DNA of 64,000 nt, taken from Gemmatimonadaceae bacterium. Its GTDB lineage: Bacteria; Gemmatimonadota; Gemmatimonadetes; Gemmatimonadales; Gemmatimonadaceae. The number at the start of each line of letters is the position of its first letter. Within the stretch, counting starts at the first letter, position 1. The stretch is taken from assembly GCA_019637355.1 (NCBI GenBank), contig JAHBVT010000001.1, positions 2,449,192-2,513,191 on the forward strand. The letters run 5' to 3'. Shown one piece after another: positions 33,352-42,490 of this stretch. The notes under the pieces are model-generated. The model saw only the letters and a list, made by a program, of their open reading frames with translations. It had not been told where the DNA came from and made no database searches. Both the position numbers and the translations under genes were made by a program.

Positions 33352-34692
33352 CTACTTCACAACCTTATGCGACAGGTTGATCCCCTTCTTCGGATACGGC
33401 CGCGTGTCGTAGCCCGTGTAGATCTGCCGCGGGCGCGCGATCTTCTGCTCCTTGTCGAGCAGCAGCTCCTCCCATTGCGACATCCAGCCGGCGGTGCGCG
33501 CGATGGCGAACAGCACCGTGAAGTAGTCGGTCGGGAAGTGCATCGCCCGGTAGATCAGGCCCGTGTAGAAGTCGACGTTCGGGTAGAGCTTGCGCGAGAT
33601 GAAGTACTCGTCGCTGAGCGCGATGCGCTCGAGCTCCAGCGCGATCTCCATATCCTTCGTCATCCCGGCGACCTTGAGCACGTCGTCGCAGAGCTTCTTC
33701 ACGATCTTGGCGCGCGGATCGTAACTCTTGTACACGCGGTGACCGAAGCCCATCAGGCGGTTGCCGGCCTTGCCGCTCTTCACGCCCTCGATGAAGGCCG
33801 GGATGTTCTTCACATCGCCGATCTCCTCGAGCATCCGCAGCACCGCCTCGTTGGCACCGCCGTGCAGCGGGCCGTACAGCGCCGCCACGCCTGCCGCCAC
33901 CGCCGAGTACGGGTCCACGTGCGAGCTGCCCACCGCCCGCACCGCGTTGGTGGAGCAGTTCTGCTCGTGGTCCGCGTGCAGGATGAACAGGATGTCGATC
34001 GCCCGCGCGTACACCGGATGCGCCTCGTACTTGGGCTCCGACATCCGCGCGATCATCGAGAGGAAGTTCTCGGCGTACGACAGCGAGTTGTCGGGATACA
34101 CGTACGGCAGGCCCTTCACGTGGCGGTACGCGAACGCCGCCAGCGTCGGCATCTTGGCCAGCAAGCGGATGAACGCGATGTCGCGCTCGCGCGGGTCGTG
34201 GATGTCCTTGGACGTCGGGTAGAACGACGACAGCGCCGCGACGCCGGCCGTCAGCATCGCCATCGGATGGGCGTCGTAGCGGAAGCCCTCCATAAAGCGC
34301 TTGATGTTCTCGTGCACGTACGTGTGGTACGTGATGTGGTGCTGGAACTCGTCGTACTCCTGCTGCGTCGGCAGCTCGCCCTTGCGCAGCAGCCACGCGA
34401 CTTCGAGGAAGTTCGAGTGCTCGGCCAGCTGCTCGATCGGGTACCCGCGGTAGCGCAGGATGCCCTTGTCGCCGTCGATGAACGTGATGGCCGAGCGACA
34501 GGAGGCCGTGTTCATAAAGGCCGGGTCGTAGCCCATAATCCCGAAATCGTCGGGATTGACCTTGATCTGCTTGAGGTCGGCCGTGCGGATGGTCTCGTCG
34601 GTGATCGGGGCGTAGTAGATCTTGCCCGTGCGCGAGTCCTTGATCTCGAGGTGGTCGCCGGCGGGGGCGGCCGAGGTCGGGGTGCCTGCCAT
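33352..34692 (-). CDS. gltA: Citrate synthase
   Basis: 446-residue type II-like citrate synthase, condensing acetyl-CoA and oxaloacetate at the entry to the TCA cycle. Conserved catalytic segments: HADHEQNCSTN (active-site His), GPLHGGANEAVLRML, GFGHRVYKSYDPRA (second His and Arg), and DFYTGLIYRAMHFPTDYFTVLFA with the catalytic Asp. The N-terminal beta-sheet region (IKDSRTGKIYYAPITDETI) is present, as in hexameric Gram-negative enzymes. I chose ATG 34692; a GTG 30 bases upstream (34722) would add ten residues. It is divergent from the TauE-like gene across 164 bp. The heptad hairpin follows its stop. Confidence 0.96.
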   Translation of the reverse strand: MAGTPTSAAPAGDHLEIKDSRTGKIYYAPITDETIRTADLKQIKVNPDDFGIMGYDPAFMNTASCRSAITFIDGDKGILRYRGYPIEQLAEHSNFLEVAWLLRKGELPTQQEYDEFQHHITYHTYVHENIKRFMEGFRYDAHPMAMLTAGVAALSSFYPTSKDIHDPRERDIAFIRLLAKMPTLAAFAYRHVKGLPYVYPDNSLSYAENFLSMIARMSEPKYEAHPVYARAIDILFILHADHEQNCSTNAVRAVGSSHVDPYSAVAAGVAALYGPLHGGANEAVLRMLEEIGDVKNIPAFIEGVKSGKAGNRLMGFGHRVYKSYDPRAKIVKKLCDDVLKVAGMTKDMEIALELERIALSDEYFISRKLYPNVDFYTGLIYRAMHFPTDYFTVLFAIARTAGWMSQWEELLLDKEQKIARPRQIYTGYDTRPYPKKGINLSHKVVK

Positions 34693-34856
34693 CGTAGGGG
34701 GTTCCGCTTTGGGGGTGAACACCTGCGGAGTCGTCGCAATGCTTCGACTCGAGCGCGGACTGCGTTGTCGCGCCGGGAGTAAATCTAGTCGTTGTACCCG
34801 CCCAAATGGGTGGGGAACCGCACCCCGCTACCGGGTCCGTTATCCTTCGTGGGCCT

Positions 34857-35648
34857 ATGGAGTCCCCCCTCTTCCTGCTCGCGGTCGCTGCGGCCGCCGC
34901 CGTCGGCGCGATGATGAACGCCGTGGCCGGGGGGGGCACCCTGATCACCTTCCCCGCCCTCGTCGCCCTAGGCGTCCCGCCGATCACGGCCAATGCCACC
35001 TCGACCGTGGCCCTCTGGCCCGGGACGATGCTCTCGATGTGGGGCTACCGCCGCGAGCTGGTCGGGGCGCGGCGCTGGGCCAAGGCCTTCGCCATCCCGT
35101 CCTTCGCGGGTGGCATCGTCGGGGCCGTCCTCCTGCTCCAGACGCCGGAGCGGCGCTTCGCCGCAATCGTCCCCTGGCTGATCCTCGGGGCGACGGCCCT
35201 GTTCATCGCCCAACGCCCGCTGATGCACTCGCTGGCCGAACGGGGCGGGCTGCGGCGTGAGGTCGCCGGGGCGGACGGTCACCTGCTGCCGCCCAGCGCC
35301 GCCTTCCTATTGTACCAGTTCGGCGTGAGCGTCTACGGCGGCTATTTCGGGGCTGGTGCCGGCATCCTGATGCTGGCCGCGCTCGGCTTGATGGGCCTGA
35401 CGAACATCCATCAGATGAACGGCCTCAAGAACTGGGGCGGCGGCGTGATGAACCTCGTCGCGGTGCTGATCTTCGCCGTCTCGGGCATCGTGAACTGGCC
35501 GATTGCCATCGCGATGGCACTGGGCGCGGGCGCCGGCGGCATCGGCGGGTCGCTGTTGGCGCAGCGCGTGGGGCAGGACTGGGTGCGGCGGGCGATCGTG
35601 ACCATCGGCTTGGGCTCCGGCGTGGCGATGTTGTTCGGGCTGATCTGA
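34857..35648 (+). CDS. TauE/SafE-family (sulfite exporter-like) permease
   Basis: 263 residues, about eight helices in two homologous halves. The first carries NAVAGGGTLITFPALVALGV and the second YGGYFGAGAGILMLAALGLMG, the two conserved motifs of the family. TauE/SafE proteins move organic or inorganic sulfur anions or other small acids; the substrate cannot be told. The ATG at 34857 begins the first hydrophobic helix. An imperfect inverted repeat at 34797-34814 (CCCGCCCA / TGGGTGGG) lies in the divergent region with citrate synthase. Confidence 0.88.
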   Translation: MESPLFLLAVAAAAAVGAMMNAVAGGGTLITFPALVALGVPPITANATSTVALWPGTMLSMWGYRRELVGARRWAKAFAIPSFAGGIVGAVLLLQTPERRFAAIVPWLILGATALFIAQRPLMHSLAERGGLRREVAGADGHLLPPSAAFLLYQFGVSVYGGYFGAGAGILMLAALGLMGLTNIHQMNGLKNWGGGVMNLVAVLIFAVSGIVNWPIAIAMALGAGAGGIGGSLLAQRVGQDWVRRAIVTIGLGSGVAMLFGLI

Positions 35649-35743
35649 GCGATTGCGTACAGTTGGCCCCGCTGGGCGCACGACTCGGCCCTCGGTTGGT
35701 CCCAAGGTCAAACGGTTTGGGCTGAATTCCCATCCCAGTGGGT

Positions 35744-38700
35744 ATGCCCAACGACTCAGACGCCACAGCTTGGCGCGACTTCGCCCGCGCGCTCGCGGAG
35801 CGCTACGCCGACCTTTCCCCGCTCAGCGGCGGCGGAATGTCTGAGCTCTTCGTCGCGCGCGAGCGGCGCCTCGACCGCCGCGTCGTCATCAAGCGCATCG
35901 CCCGGCAGTTCGCCGGTGCCGACGGACGCGAGCGATTCGACCGCGAGATCGCGGTCCTCGCGACCCTGCAGCACCCGAACATCGTCCCGCTGCTGCACGC
36001 CGACGCCTTCGAGGGCGCGCCGTACTTCGTGATGCCGTTCGTGCGCGGCGAGTCGCTGCGCGACCGGCTCCTGCGCGGGCCGCTCTCGGTGCGCGAGGCC
36101 GTTGCCATCCTCGAGGACGTCGCGCAGGCGCTGGAAGTCGCCCACGCGCTCGGCGTGGTGCACCGCGACATCAAGCCCGGCAACATCCTGCTCACCGGCA
36201 GCAGCGCGATGGTCGCCGACTTCGGCATCGCCAAGGCGCTGGCGCGCGCGCCCGGCGGTGGCGCGCAGGTGCTGCGTACGCCCTCCGACCTCACAATCGA
36301 AGGACTCTCGCTCGGGACGCCTCGCTATATGTCGCCGGAGCAGTTCGCCGCCGATCCCTCGGCCGACCACCGCGTGGACCTCTACGCCCTTGGCGTGGTC
36401 GCGTACGAGATGCTGGCCGGTGCGCCGCCCTTCGAGGCCGCGACCACCGCCGAGCTGGCGCGGGCGCATCTGGCGAAGACACCAGTTCCGCTGACGCAGC
36501 GCCGCCGGGAGGTGCCGCCCGCACTCGCGTCGCTCGTGGCCGCCTGCCTCGAGAAGGATCCGGAGGCGCGCCCGCGCTCGGCCGCGGCCGTGCTCCGCGC
36601 GCTGCGCTCACCCTCGCTGCTTCAGCCCAGCGCGGCCGACGAGGCCACGCCGCGACGTCACCTCACCCCAGCGCCCCTGCGCAGCGTGCTCCAAGACCTG
36701 CGCTACGCGGTCCGCTCGCTGGCCAAGACTCCGGTGCTGCTCGCCGCCACGCTCGGTTGCCTCGCCCTCGGCGTCGGGAGCACCGCAGCGGTGTTCAGCG
36801 TCGTGGATGGCGCCCTGCTGCGCCCACTGCCGTTCGTCGAGCCCGAGCGTTTGGTCTCGGTGTTCCGCACCGTGGGCGGGTACAGCGGCGACCCCATCTC
36901 GGTTCCGAACTTCCTCGACCTGCGAGAGGATCCGGTCCTCGACCGCCTTGAGGCGATCGCAATCACCTCACGCATCGCGCACTTGGGCGACCGCGGTGAA
37001 CCGGCCTCGGCACTGCAACTCAGCGGGTCGGCCTTCACGACCTTGCAGGTACGCCCTGCACTCGGCCGGCTCTTCACGGACGATGACGACCGCGAGTCGG
37101 CACCAGCGGTGGTCGTGCTCAGCGACGGCTTCTGGCGCAGTCACCTCGGAGGCAGCCCAGGCGTGGTCGGAACGACGCTGCGCCTCGACGGCGTGCCGCA
37201 CGACATCATCGGCGTTCTGCCACCCGGCTTCCGCATTCCGCACGCCTGGGCGATGCTCGAAGCCGACGTCTGGCTCCCAAGCCGATTCACCGCCAACCAG
37301 CGCGCGCAGCGCAGCAGCAACTTCCTGCGCGCCTTCGCGCGCCTCGCACCGGGGCAAACGCTGGAGTCCGCCGAACTCGCGTTGCGCACGCGCTACGATG
37401 GCCTCATCGAGCAGTTCCCCGAACTCCGTGGCACCCAGGTGCGGCTCGGCGCCATGCAGGCCGAGTCGCAGGCGTCGGTGCGCACGCCACTCCTGCTGCT
37501 CCTCGCTGCCGCCATCGCAGTGCTCGCCATCGCGACGATCAACGTCTCGAGCCTTCTGCTCGCGCGCGGGATCCGCCGCCAGCAGGAGCTGGCCGTGCGC
37601 ACGGCGCTCGGTGCCACGCGATGGCAGTTGCTGCGGCCCGTGCTGGCCGAGTCGGCAGTGATTGCCGTCGGGGGATGCACAATCGGCCTCGCGCTGGCGG
37701 CGTTGGCCGTGCGCACCATCGGCTTGCTGGCGGCGCAGCAGATTCCGCAGCTCGCCGGCGCCTCACTCGACGCGCGCACGGTGCTTGCCGCGATTGCGCT
37801 TGCGCTGCTCGCTGCCACGATGGGAAGCCTCGCACCGGCACTGCGGGCGCTGCGCCTGCATCCGGGCGACGCGCTGCGCGGTGGGCGCGGCAGCGAGGCA
37901 GCGGGCCAGCATCGCGCACTGGGAGTCTTGGTCATCGCCGAGGGCGCGCTCGCGCTGGCGCTGCTCGTCGCCGCAGGATTGGTGTTCAAGGGCTATCACC
38001 AGCTCCAACGCAACGCATCGGGCTTCGAGGCCGAGGGGATGCTCTCGCTTCTCGCGCGCGTATCGCCAAGCGACTACGCGGCAGGCCGCATCGCCGACGG
38101 ATTCCTCGAGCCCGCGCTGGAGGCCGTGCGCGCCGTGCCAGGCGTCGCGGCGGCAGGTGCCATCTCGCAGCTACCGTACCTCGAGTGGGGATGGAACGCG
38201 TGGGTCCGCTACGACGGAATGCCCGAGATGCCGCTCACCGAGCGTCCGCTCATCGAAACGCGGAACGTCGCGCCGGGATTCTTCGAGACCACCGGCCAGC
38301 GCCTGCTCGAGGGCCGGCTGCTGGAACAACGCGACAACGCCGCCGACGCGCCGCGGGTCATCGTCGTGAATCGGGCGCTCGCCGAGCGTGACTTTCCGGG
38401 GCGCAGTCCGCTCGGGCAGCGCCTGTACTTCGGCGAGACAGCGTCGGAGATCGTCGGGGTCGTGAGCGACATCCGCAACAACGGACCGGAAGATGCGCCA
38501 TTGCCGGAGGCCTACTGGACATTCGGCCAGCGGCATCCTGCAGCGACGGGGTATCGCATCGTCGTGCGGGCCGCGTCCGGAGATGCCACGAGCATTGCCG
38601 CCTCGGTCGAGCGGGCGCTCCGTGGGGTGGATCCCCGCGTTGCCATCTCGCAGGTACTGCCGATGCCCGAGGTGATCGCGAGCAGCCTCGGACGTCCGCG

Positions 38701-39091
38701 CTTCTTGTTCGCGCTGTTCGGCACCTTGGCGGTCGCGGCCCTGCTGCTGGCCTTGGCGGGGCTGTTTGGAATGCTCAGCTACGTCGTCGAGCAGCGCCGG
38801 CGCGAGTACGGCCTGCGCGCCGCGCTCGGGGCGGCGCCGGCGCGCATCGTGCGCGACGTGCTGCGCGGGGGCGGACTGCTGATCGCGGGGAGCGTGGTGC
38901 TCGGCCTCGTCGTCGCCTGGTTCCTCACGCGCGTGATGGAATCAGTGCTGTACGGAGTGAATCCGCGCGACCCGGTGGTCTGGGCCGCCGCCACCGCGGC
39001 GATGGCGCTCGCGGGACTCGTCGCGACCTTCGCACCCGCACGACGGGCCGGCACGGCACATCCGATGGTAGCGATGCGCGGCGAACCGTGA
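35744..39091 (+). CDS. Protein kinase-ADOP permease fusion
   Basis: 1115 residues joining two modules. Residues about 25-290 are a Hanks-type Ser/Thr kinase: GGGMSELFVARE loop, Lys50 in VVIKRI, HRDIKPGN with Asp142, ADFGIAKAL with Asp159, and RYMSPEQFAADPS. Residues about 310-1115 are an ADOP (acidobacterial duplicated orphan permease) with two MacB/FtsX units: a MacB-PCD periplasmic domain after helix 1 (TAAVFSVVDGALLRPLPF), FtsX helices at about 580-720, a second periplasmic domain, and final FtsX helices ending ATFAPARRAGTAHPMVAMRG. No ABC ATPase is encoded nearby, as usual for orphan permeases. GTG at 35738, two codons upstream, is an alternative start. It holds the only CATG seen outside the island and IS (37453). 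Confidence 0.9.
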   Translation: MPNDSDATAWRDFARALAERYADLSPLSGGGMSELFVARERRLDRRVVIKRIARQFAGADGRERFDREIAVLATLQHPNIVPLLHADAFEGAPYFVMPFVRGESLRDRLLRGPLSVREAVAILEDVAQALEVAHALGVVHRDIKPGNILLTGSSAMVADFGIAKALARAPGGGAQVLRTPSDLTIEGLSLGTPRYMSPEQFAADPSADHRVDLYALGVVAYEMLAGAPPFEAATTAELARAHLAKTPVPLTQRRREVPPALASLVAACLEKDPEARPRSAAAVLRALRSPSLLQPSAADEATPRRHLTPAPLRSVLQDLRYAVRSLAKTPVLLAATLGCLALGVGSTAAVFSVVDGALLRPLPFVEPERLVSVFRTVGGYSGDPISVPNFLDLREDPVLDRLEAIAITSRIAHLGDRGEPASALQLSGSAFTTLQVRPALGRLFTDDDDRESAPAVVVLSDGFWRSHLGGSPGVVGTTLRLDGVPHDIIGVLPPGFRIPHAWAMLEADVWLPSRFTANQRAQRSSNFLRAFARLAPGQTLESAELALRTRYDGLIEQFPELRGTQVRLGAMQAESQASVRTPLLLLLAAAIAVLAIATINVSSLLLARGIRRQQELAVRTALGATRWQLLRPVLAESAVIAVGGCTIGLALAALAVRTIGLLAAQQIPQLAGASLDARTVLAAIALALLAATMGSLAPALRALRLHPGDALRGGRGSEAAGQHRALGVLVIAEGALALALLVAAGLVFKGYHQLQRNASGFEAEGMLSLLARVSPSDYAAGRIADGFLEPALEAVRAVPGVAAAGAISQLPYLEWGWNAWVRYDGMPEMPLTERPLIETRNVAPGFFETTGQRLLEGRLLEQRDNAADAPRVIVVNRALAERDFPGRSPLGQRLYFGETASEIVGVVSDIRNNGPEDAPLPEAYWTFGQRHPAATGYRIVVRAASGDATSIAASVERALRGVDPRVAISQVLPMPEVIASSLGRPRFLFALFGTLAVAALLLALAGLFGMLSYVVEQRRREYGLRAALGAAPARIVRDVLRGGGLLIAGSVVLGLVVAWFLTRVMESVLYGVNPRDPVVWAAATAAMALAGLVATFAPARRAGTAHPMVAMRGEP

Positions 39092-39136
39092 TTTCATTCG
39101 GGGGAGCACCGCCGCCTCCCCCGAACCCCACACGCA

Positions 39137-39517
39137 ATGCCGTCGCTCCCCGCCCCCGACGTCTGGCTCGGAATCATCATCTTCCTGCTTCCCTGCGCCG
39201 CCGTCGTCGCGGCCATCGTCACGTGGATCGTCCAGGCGATCGGCAAGCACCCAGTCGGCTATGGCAAGCGGCTGTTCCCCGTGACCTGGGTGGCGGCCTT
39301 CGGCCTCGCGATGACGGGGATGGTATTCGGGCTTTCCGTGCAGGAGCCGGAGGGCCAGGTGAACGTCGTGGTCGTCCTGACGCTACTGCTGCTGACCGCC
39401 GCCGGCACCACCGCCGTGTCGTTGCTGCGCGGGCGTCCGAAGCTAGTCTGGCCTGCGGTGGTCGTGGCACAGGTGGTGACAGGCTACCTGCCGGTGTTGC
39501 TGGCGCGCCTAGGATGA
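39137..39517 (+). CDS. Small integral membrane protein, unknown function
   Basis: 126 residues, three to four predicted helices (about 9-30, 48-65, 78-95 and 103-122), with a loop holding GKHPVGYGKRLFPVTW. I recognise no family. It lies 45 bp after the kinase-ADOP gene in the same direction and ends 32 bp before the insertion sequence. The CATG-free sequence marks it as host DNA. Confidence 0.6.
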   Translation: MPSLPAPDVWLGIIIFLLPCAAVVAAIVTWIVQAIGKHPVGYGKRLFPVTWVAAFGLAMTGMVFGLSVQEPEGQVNVVVVLTLLLLTAAGTTAVSLLRGRPKLVWPAVVVAQVVTGYLPVLLARLG

Positions 39518-39545
39518 TGCGGCCCGCGGAACGCCAGTTGTACGG

Positions 39546-40376
39546 CTAGCTGTCGGTTCTAAGGACGTTGTTCACGCTGCATGAGGAAGTGGAGCAGCGG
39601 GGGGACGCGGCCCAGCGAGCGGTGCCGTTCGTCTGCGGGCGATAGGGCTTAGTGCACAGGTGGCGAATCCAGTGCGCGGCGAGCGCGGCCTGCACGGCGT
39701 GGCTCGTGTACGCCTTCGCGTTGTCGGTCATCACGCCGGTGACCGCGATGCCCAGCTGCGCAAACCAGCGGCGTGCCGCCGCGAGGAAGCGGGTGCACGC
39801 CGCCGCATCCTGCGTCGACAGCAGCGCCGCGTACGCGAGGCGCGTCGCATCGTCGACCGCGACGTGGAGATGGTCCTGCCCGTGTCCCCGCCGCCGCCCA
39901 ACGTTCGAGCGGTTGCCGTGCGCGCGGTGTCCCGCGGCGGCGAAGCGATCGAGCGCCTTCGTGTCGACGTGCACGAGCTCGCCGGGCGTCTCGCGCTGGT
40001 AGCGCGGCCCGCCAGTCGCGCCGGGGCCCTTGAGCCGGCCCTGGCCCGCGCGCGTGAGGATGCGGCCGACCGTGGAAACCGCGAGCCCGAGCTGCTCCGC
40101 GATCTCGGGCCCCGTCAGGCGCTTGGCCCGCAGGCGGAGGACCCGCTCGACGAGGGCGGGCCGCGTGGCCGTCGGCGAGCGATGCGGCCGCGAGGAGCGG
40201 TAAGCTAGGGCCGCCCAGCCGCCGGCAACGAACCGGCGGAGCCACTTGTACGCCGTGCTCGCGCTGATGTGGAGGGCGGCGGCGACGGCGCGTACCGGCT
40301 CGCCGTCGAGGACCACCCGGCGGACGAGCTCGGCTCGCCCCCAAGCGGTCAATCGCGCATTGTTGTGGATGTTCAC
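39546..40376 (-). pseudogene. IS481-family transposase, truncated by internal deletion
   Basis: 276 residues from a GTG start. The N-terminal HTH region is intact (LTAWGRAELVRRVVLDGEP, HISASTAYKWLRRFVAGGW), as is a second HTH (LTGPEIAEQLGLAVSTVGRIL). Of the DDE catalytic triad, Asp in HVDTKALDRF and Asp in VMTDNAKAY are present. The expected Glu in QTNGKAE, 35 residues after the second Asp, is gone: the frame reads QTNGTARW and then runs out of frame. The DNA after the junction, read one base earlier, gives HRSLGRVPPL, the usual C-terminus of IS481 transposases. An internal deletion of roughly 0.1 kb that also shifts the frame explains this. The enzyme should be inactive. Confidence 0.85.
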
Positions 40377-40461
40377 TGAGGCTTCTGGCTGAAGGTTGGG
40401 TGGCTCGCACCTCCAACTTCCTCAGTTATGCCTCAGTGAACAACCTCTTTAGAACCGACAG
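39550..40461 (-). mobile_element. Defective IS481-family insertion sequence with CTAG target duplication
   Basis: Terminal inverted repeats of 26 bp match at 24 positions: 39550-39575 (CTGTCGGTTCTAA...) and the complement of 40436-40461. CTAG flanks both sides (39546-39549 and 40462-40465), as expected for the IS481 target NCTAGN. At 912 bp it is shorter than typical members because of the deletion in the transposase gene. It lies exactly at the end of the 22-kb island operon. Confidence 0.9.
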
Positions 40462-40557
40462 CTAGACGCAGAGTAGTGCTGGAGCGCGTATGTAAGCCAA
40501 GCTCTACTCGAACATTCTGGTGATCGTGAGGATGTTGCCAATCGGATCTCATCGATA

Positions 40558-41880
40558 CTACCGTTTGCCTCGCAGGCGTCGCGACGCCCACTCGCAAAGT
40601 GCGCTTGCGAGGAACAGGAGCACGAACGCTAGTCGAACACCAGGCGACTCGAGGTCTGGGTACGGCGACTCCGCAAGTGGCGCGGCCGAACCGAGATTCC
40701 TCTCGAAGCTGGCCAGTGGCGCGTGGGTCCAAGCCGATCCGGCTCGTGCGAGTGTGATTCGCGGCGCGTAAGCCACCTGGCTGACCAGCGCCCCCCACCA
40801 CTCCCGGTGTTCGACTTCGCTTCCGACTGGCCCCCCCATGCGCCAGCGCCACGTGTCCGAATAACCCAGTTGGATGACCCGTCCACCTCCGACGTGCCCT
40901 GCAACAACGGCCTCCTGACCATCGCGGAGCTCAATCGCATCCGCGCGGCTACCGGCCTTCAGAGTCGAGAACGCGAGTGCCCGGCGTGGCGCGACGGAGT
41001 CGCTGGACATTGGACGCGCGGGGACTGCGGGGCCGGAGACTTGCGCGACGCGCAATCTCGCGAATGAGGCCTGCCGCGCAGCGTCCGGGAGGAGAATCAG
41101 CCCACCCCCAGCGGCCACATACCGTTGGAGCTCTACTGCGAGGTCCGCCGCCGCGTCCGTGACAATCACGGCGGCGTAGCGGGCCGTGTCGAGTCGCAGC
41201 GCGCTTGGGGGCGTCGACTGCACGGCCTGCCGGACGGCCGCGCGCGGCGCGAGCGTGAGGCGCGCGTCGGTCGGCCAACCGAGCTCCTCAAGGGCCGCGA
41301 GGACGAACTTCCCCTCCCAGCTGGCGTTGCCAAGGACCAACACCGGGCGCAGCACCAACGAGTCCTCGACGAGGGCGCGCGGACGGCCGCCGTCGATGAC
41401 CTGCAACTCGGCAAAGCCGGCAATGACGCTGAGTTCCACGCTGCCGCCGCGGGGGCCGAGTATGAGATCCGCGACGGTGCCGCCCGAGTCGACGAGCGCG
41501 GGCGGCGGGGCGTCCACGCCCGCGGCATCCTGCGGTAACCGCGCCACGGACACCCGAAGCGGCCGCCGTGGATCGGCGACCGGCTCCATACTGAGGGCGA
41601 TCCTTGGCCATGGGCGTGTGGACTCCCACGTGAGTGACGTGCCCGCGCGGGCGATTGACGCAAGGCGGTCACGCTGGACGGCGTCGGGGAGCGAGTCCAG
41701 GCGCAAGTGCACGCGGGCGGGTGCCGCACGGCCACTGAGGCGCTCGATGCCTGACGCGAGCGACGTCGAGCTGAGCTGCGTCGGGCCGGGACGCCACACG
41801 CTCCAGAGCGACGCGGCGGCGAGCGTCGCGAGCAGCGTGAGCGCCGTGACGCTGAGGAGCCGTTCACCGCGTAAGCGCAT
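40558..41880 (-). CDS. Membrane protein, last gene of the MoxR/DUF58 cluster
   Basis: 440 residues. One helix at about 9-30 and one at about 412-432 frame a large periplasmic region; the C-terminus is short and basic (CEWASRRLRGKR). Residues about 240-275 (VTDAAADLAVELQRYVAAGG, GLILLPDA) resemble the class I glutamine-amidotransferase-like fold seen in BatA-type and DUF4159-type proteins, without the catalytic Cys. I do not recognise a named family. The first 17 bases overlap the DUF4159 gene, so it is translationally coupled. It probably acts with the BatA-like and DUF4175-like proteins in the envelope. Confidence 0.65.
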   Translation of the reverse strand: MRLRGERLLSVTALTLLATLAAASLWSVWRPGPTQLSSTSLASGIERLSGRAAPARVHLRLDSLPDAVQRDRLASIARAGTSLTWESTRPWPRIALSMEPVADPRRPLRVSVARLPQDAAGVDAPPPALVDSGGTVADLILGPRGGSVELSVIAGFAELQVIDGGRPRALVEDSLVLRPVLVLGNASWEGKFVLAALEELGWPTDARLTLAPRAAVRQAVQSTPPSALRLDTARYAAVIVTDAAADLAVELQRYVAAGGGLILLPDAARQASFARLRVAQVSGPAVPARPMSSDSVAPRRALAFSTLKAGSRADAIELRDGQEAVVAGHVGGGRVIQLGYSDTWRWRMGGPVGSEVEHREWWGALVSQVAYAPRITLARAGSAWTHAPLASFERNLGSAAPLAESPYPDLESPGVRLAFVLLFLASALCEWASRRLRGKR

Positions 41881-42490
41881 ATACCACCAGGTTCACGCCG
41901 AAGCGCGTCGGGTCGACCTGCATGAAGCGCTTGGTGTCGGGGTGAAAGTTCCACTCCGAGCTGTAGTCCTTGTTGCTGTACAGCAATCCGATGCGGTCAC
42001 TGCCAGGTCGCATGATCGCCTGCAGGTGTTCGTGGACCAGTTGGTCGCCCCAACCGTTCAGCTCATGTGAGGTGTTCGGCGCGCCGTCCTTGAACGTGAA
42101 GAAGCAGCGGTAGAGTTCGTGCTCCTTCGGGACCGGTACCATCGCGCCGAAGCTGCGTCGGATCTCTTCGGTGGCCGTCTTGTGGAACACGCCGTCGACG
42201 TTGTGGTCGTGATCGTCAATGACAAGCAAGCCGCCGCGCTGGACGTAGCGGCGTACATGCTCGCGCTCGCGGTCGGTGAAGCGCAACGGCAGGTGACCGG
42301 TGAGCCACACGAGCGGGTACTCAAAGAGCTCAGTGGAACTCAGGGCCACGTTGCGACCGCTCGGCGCGACGTCGAGGGTGGTGTACTTGGCAACGGCGTC
42401 AATCACCGACGACGGCAGCAGCGGGGCGCTTTCCCAGTCTCCCGACTCGTAGATCGCGGTGGCGAAGACGAACGGAGCGTTCAGGGCCAT
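41864..42490 (-). CDS. DUF4159 domain protein
   Basis: 208 residues, nearly all a DUF4159 domain: FVFATAIYESGDWESAP, ELFEYPLVWLTGHLPL, REHVRRYVQRGGLLVIDDHDH, then SHELNGWGDQ and EWNFHPDTKRFMQ. The fold is glutamine-amidotransferase-like; its biochemical function is unknown. DUF4159 genes are regularly found with MoxR, DUF58 and BatA genes, exactly as here. It has no signal peptide, unlike many relatives. ATG 42490 overlaps the previous gene by 10 bp. Confidence 0.85.
   Translation of the reverse strand: MALNAPFVFATAIYESGDWESAPLLPSSVIDAVAKYTTLDVAPSGRNVALSSTELFEYPLVWLTGHLPLRFTDREREHVRRYVQRGGLLVIDDHDHNVDGVFHKTATEEIRRSFGAMVPVPKEHELYRCFFTFKDGAPNTSHELNGWGDQLVHEHLQAIMRPGSDRIGLLYSNKDYSSEWNFHPDTKRFMQVDPTRFGVNLVVYALTR

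Noticed and set aside
39546-40465. Functional transposase and active IS
   Set aside because: The catalytic Glu segment is deleted and the frame is shifted before the C-terminus.
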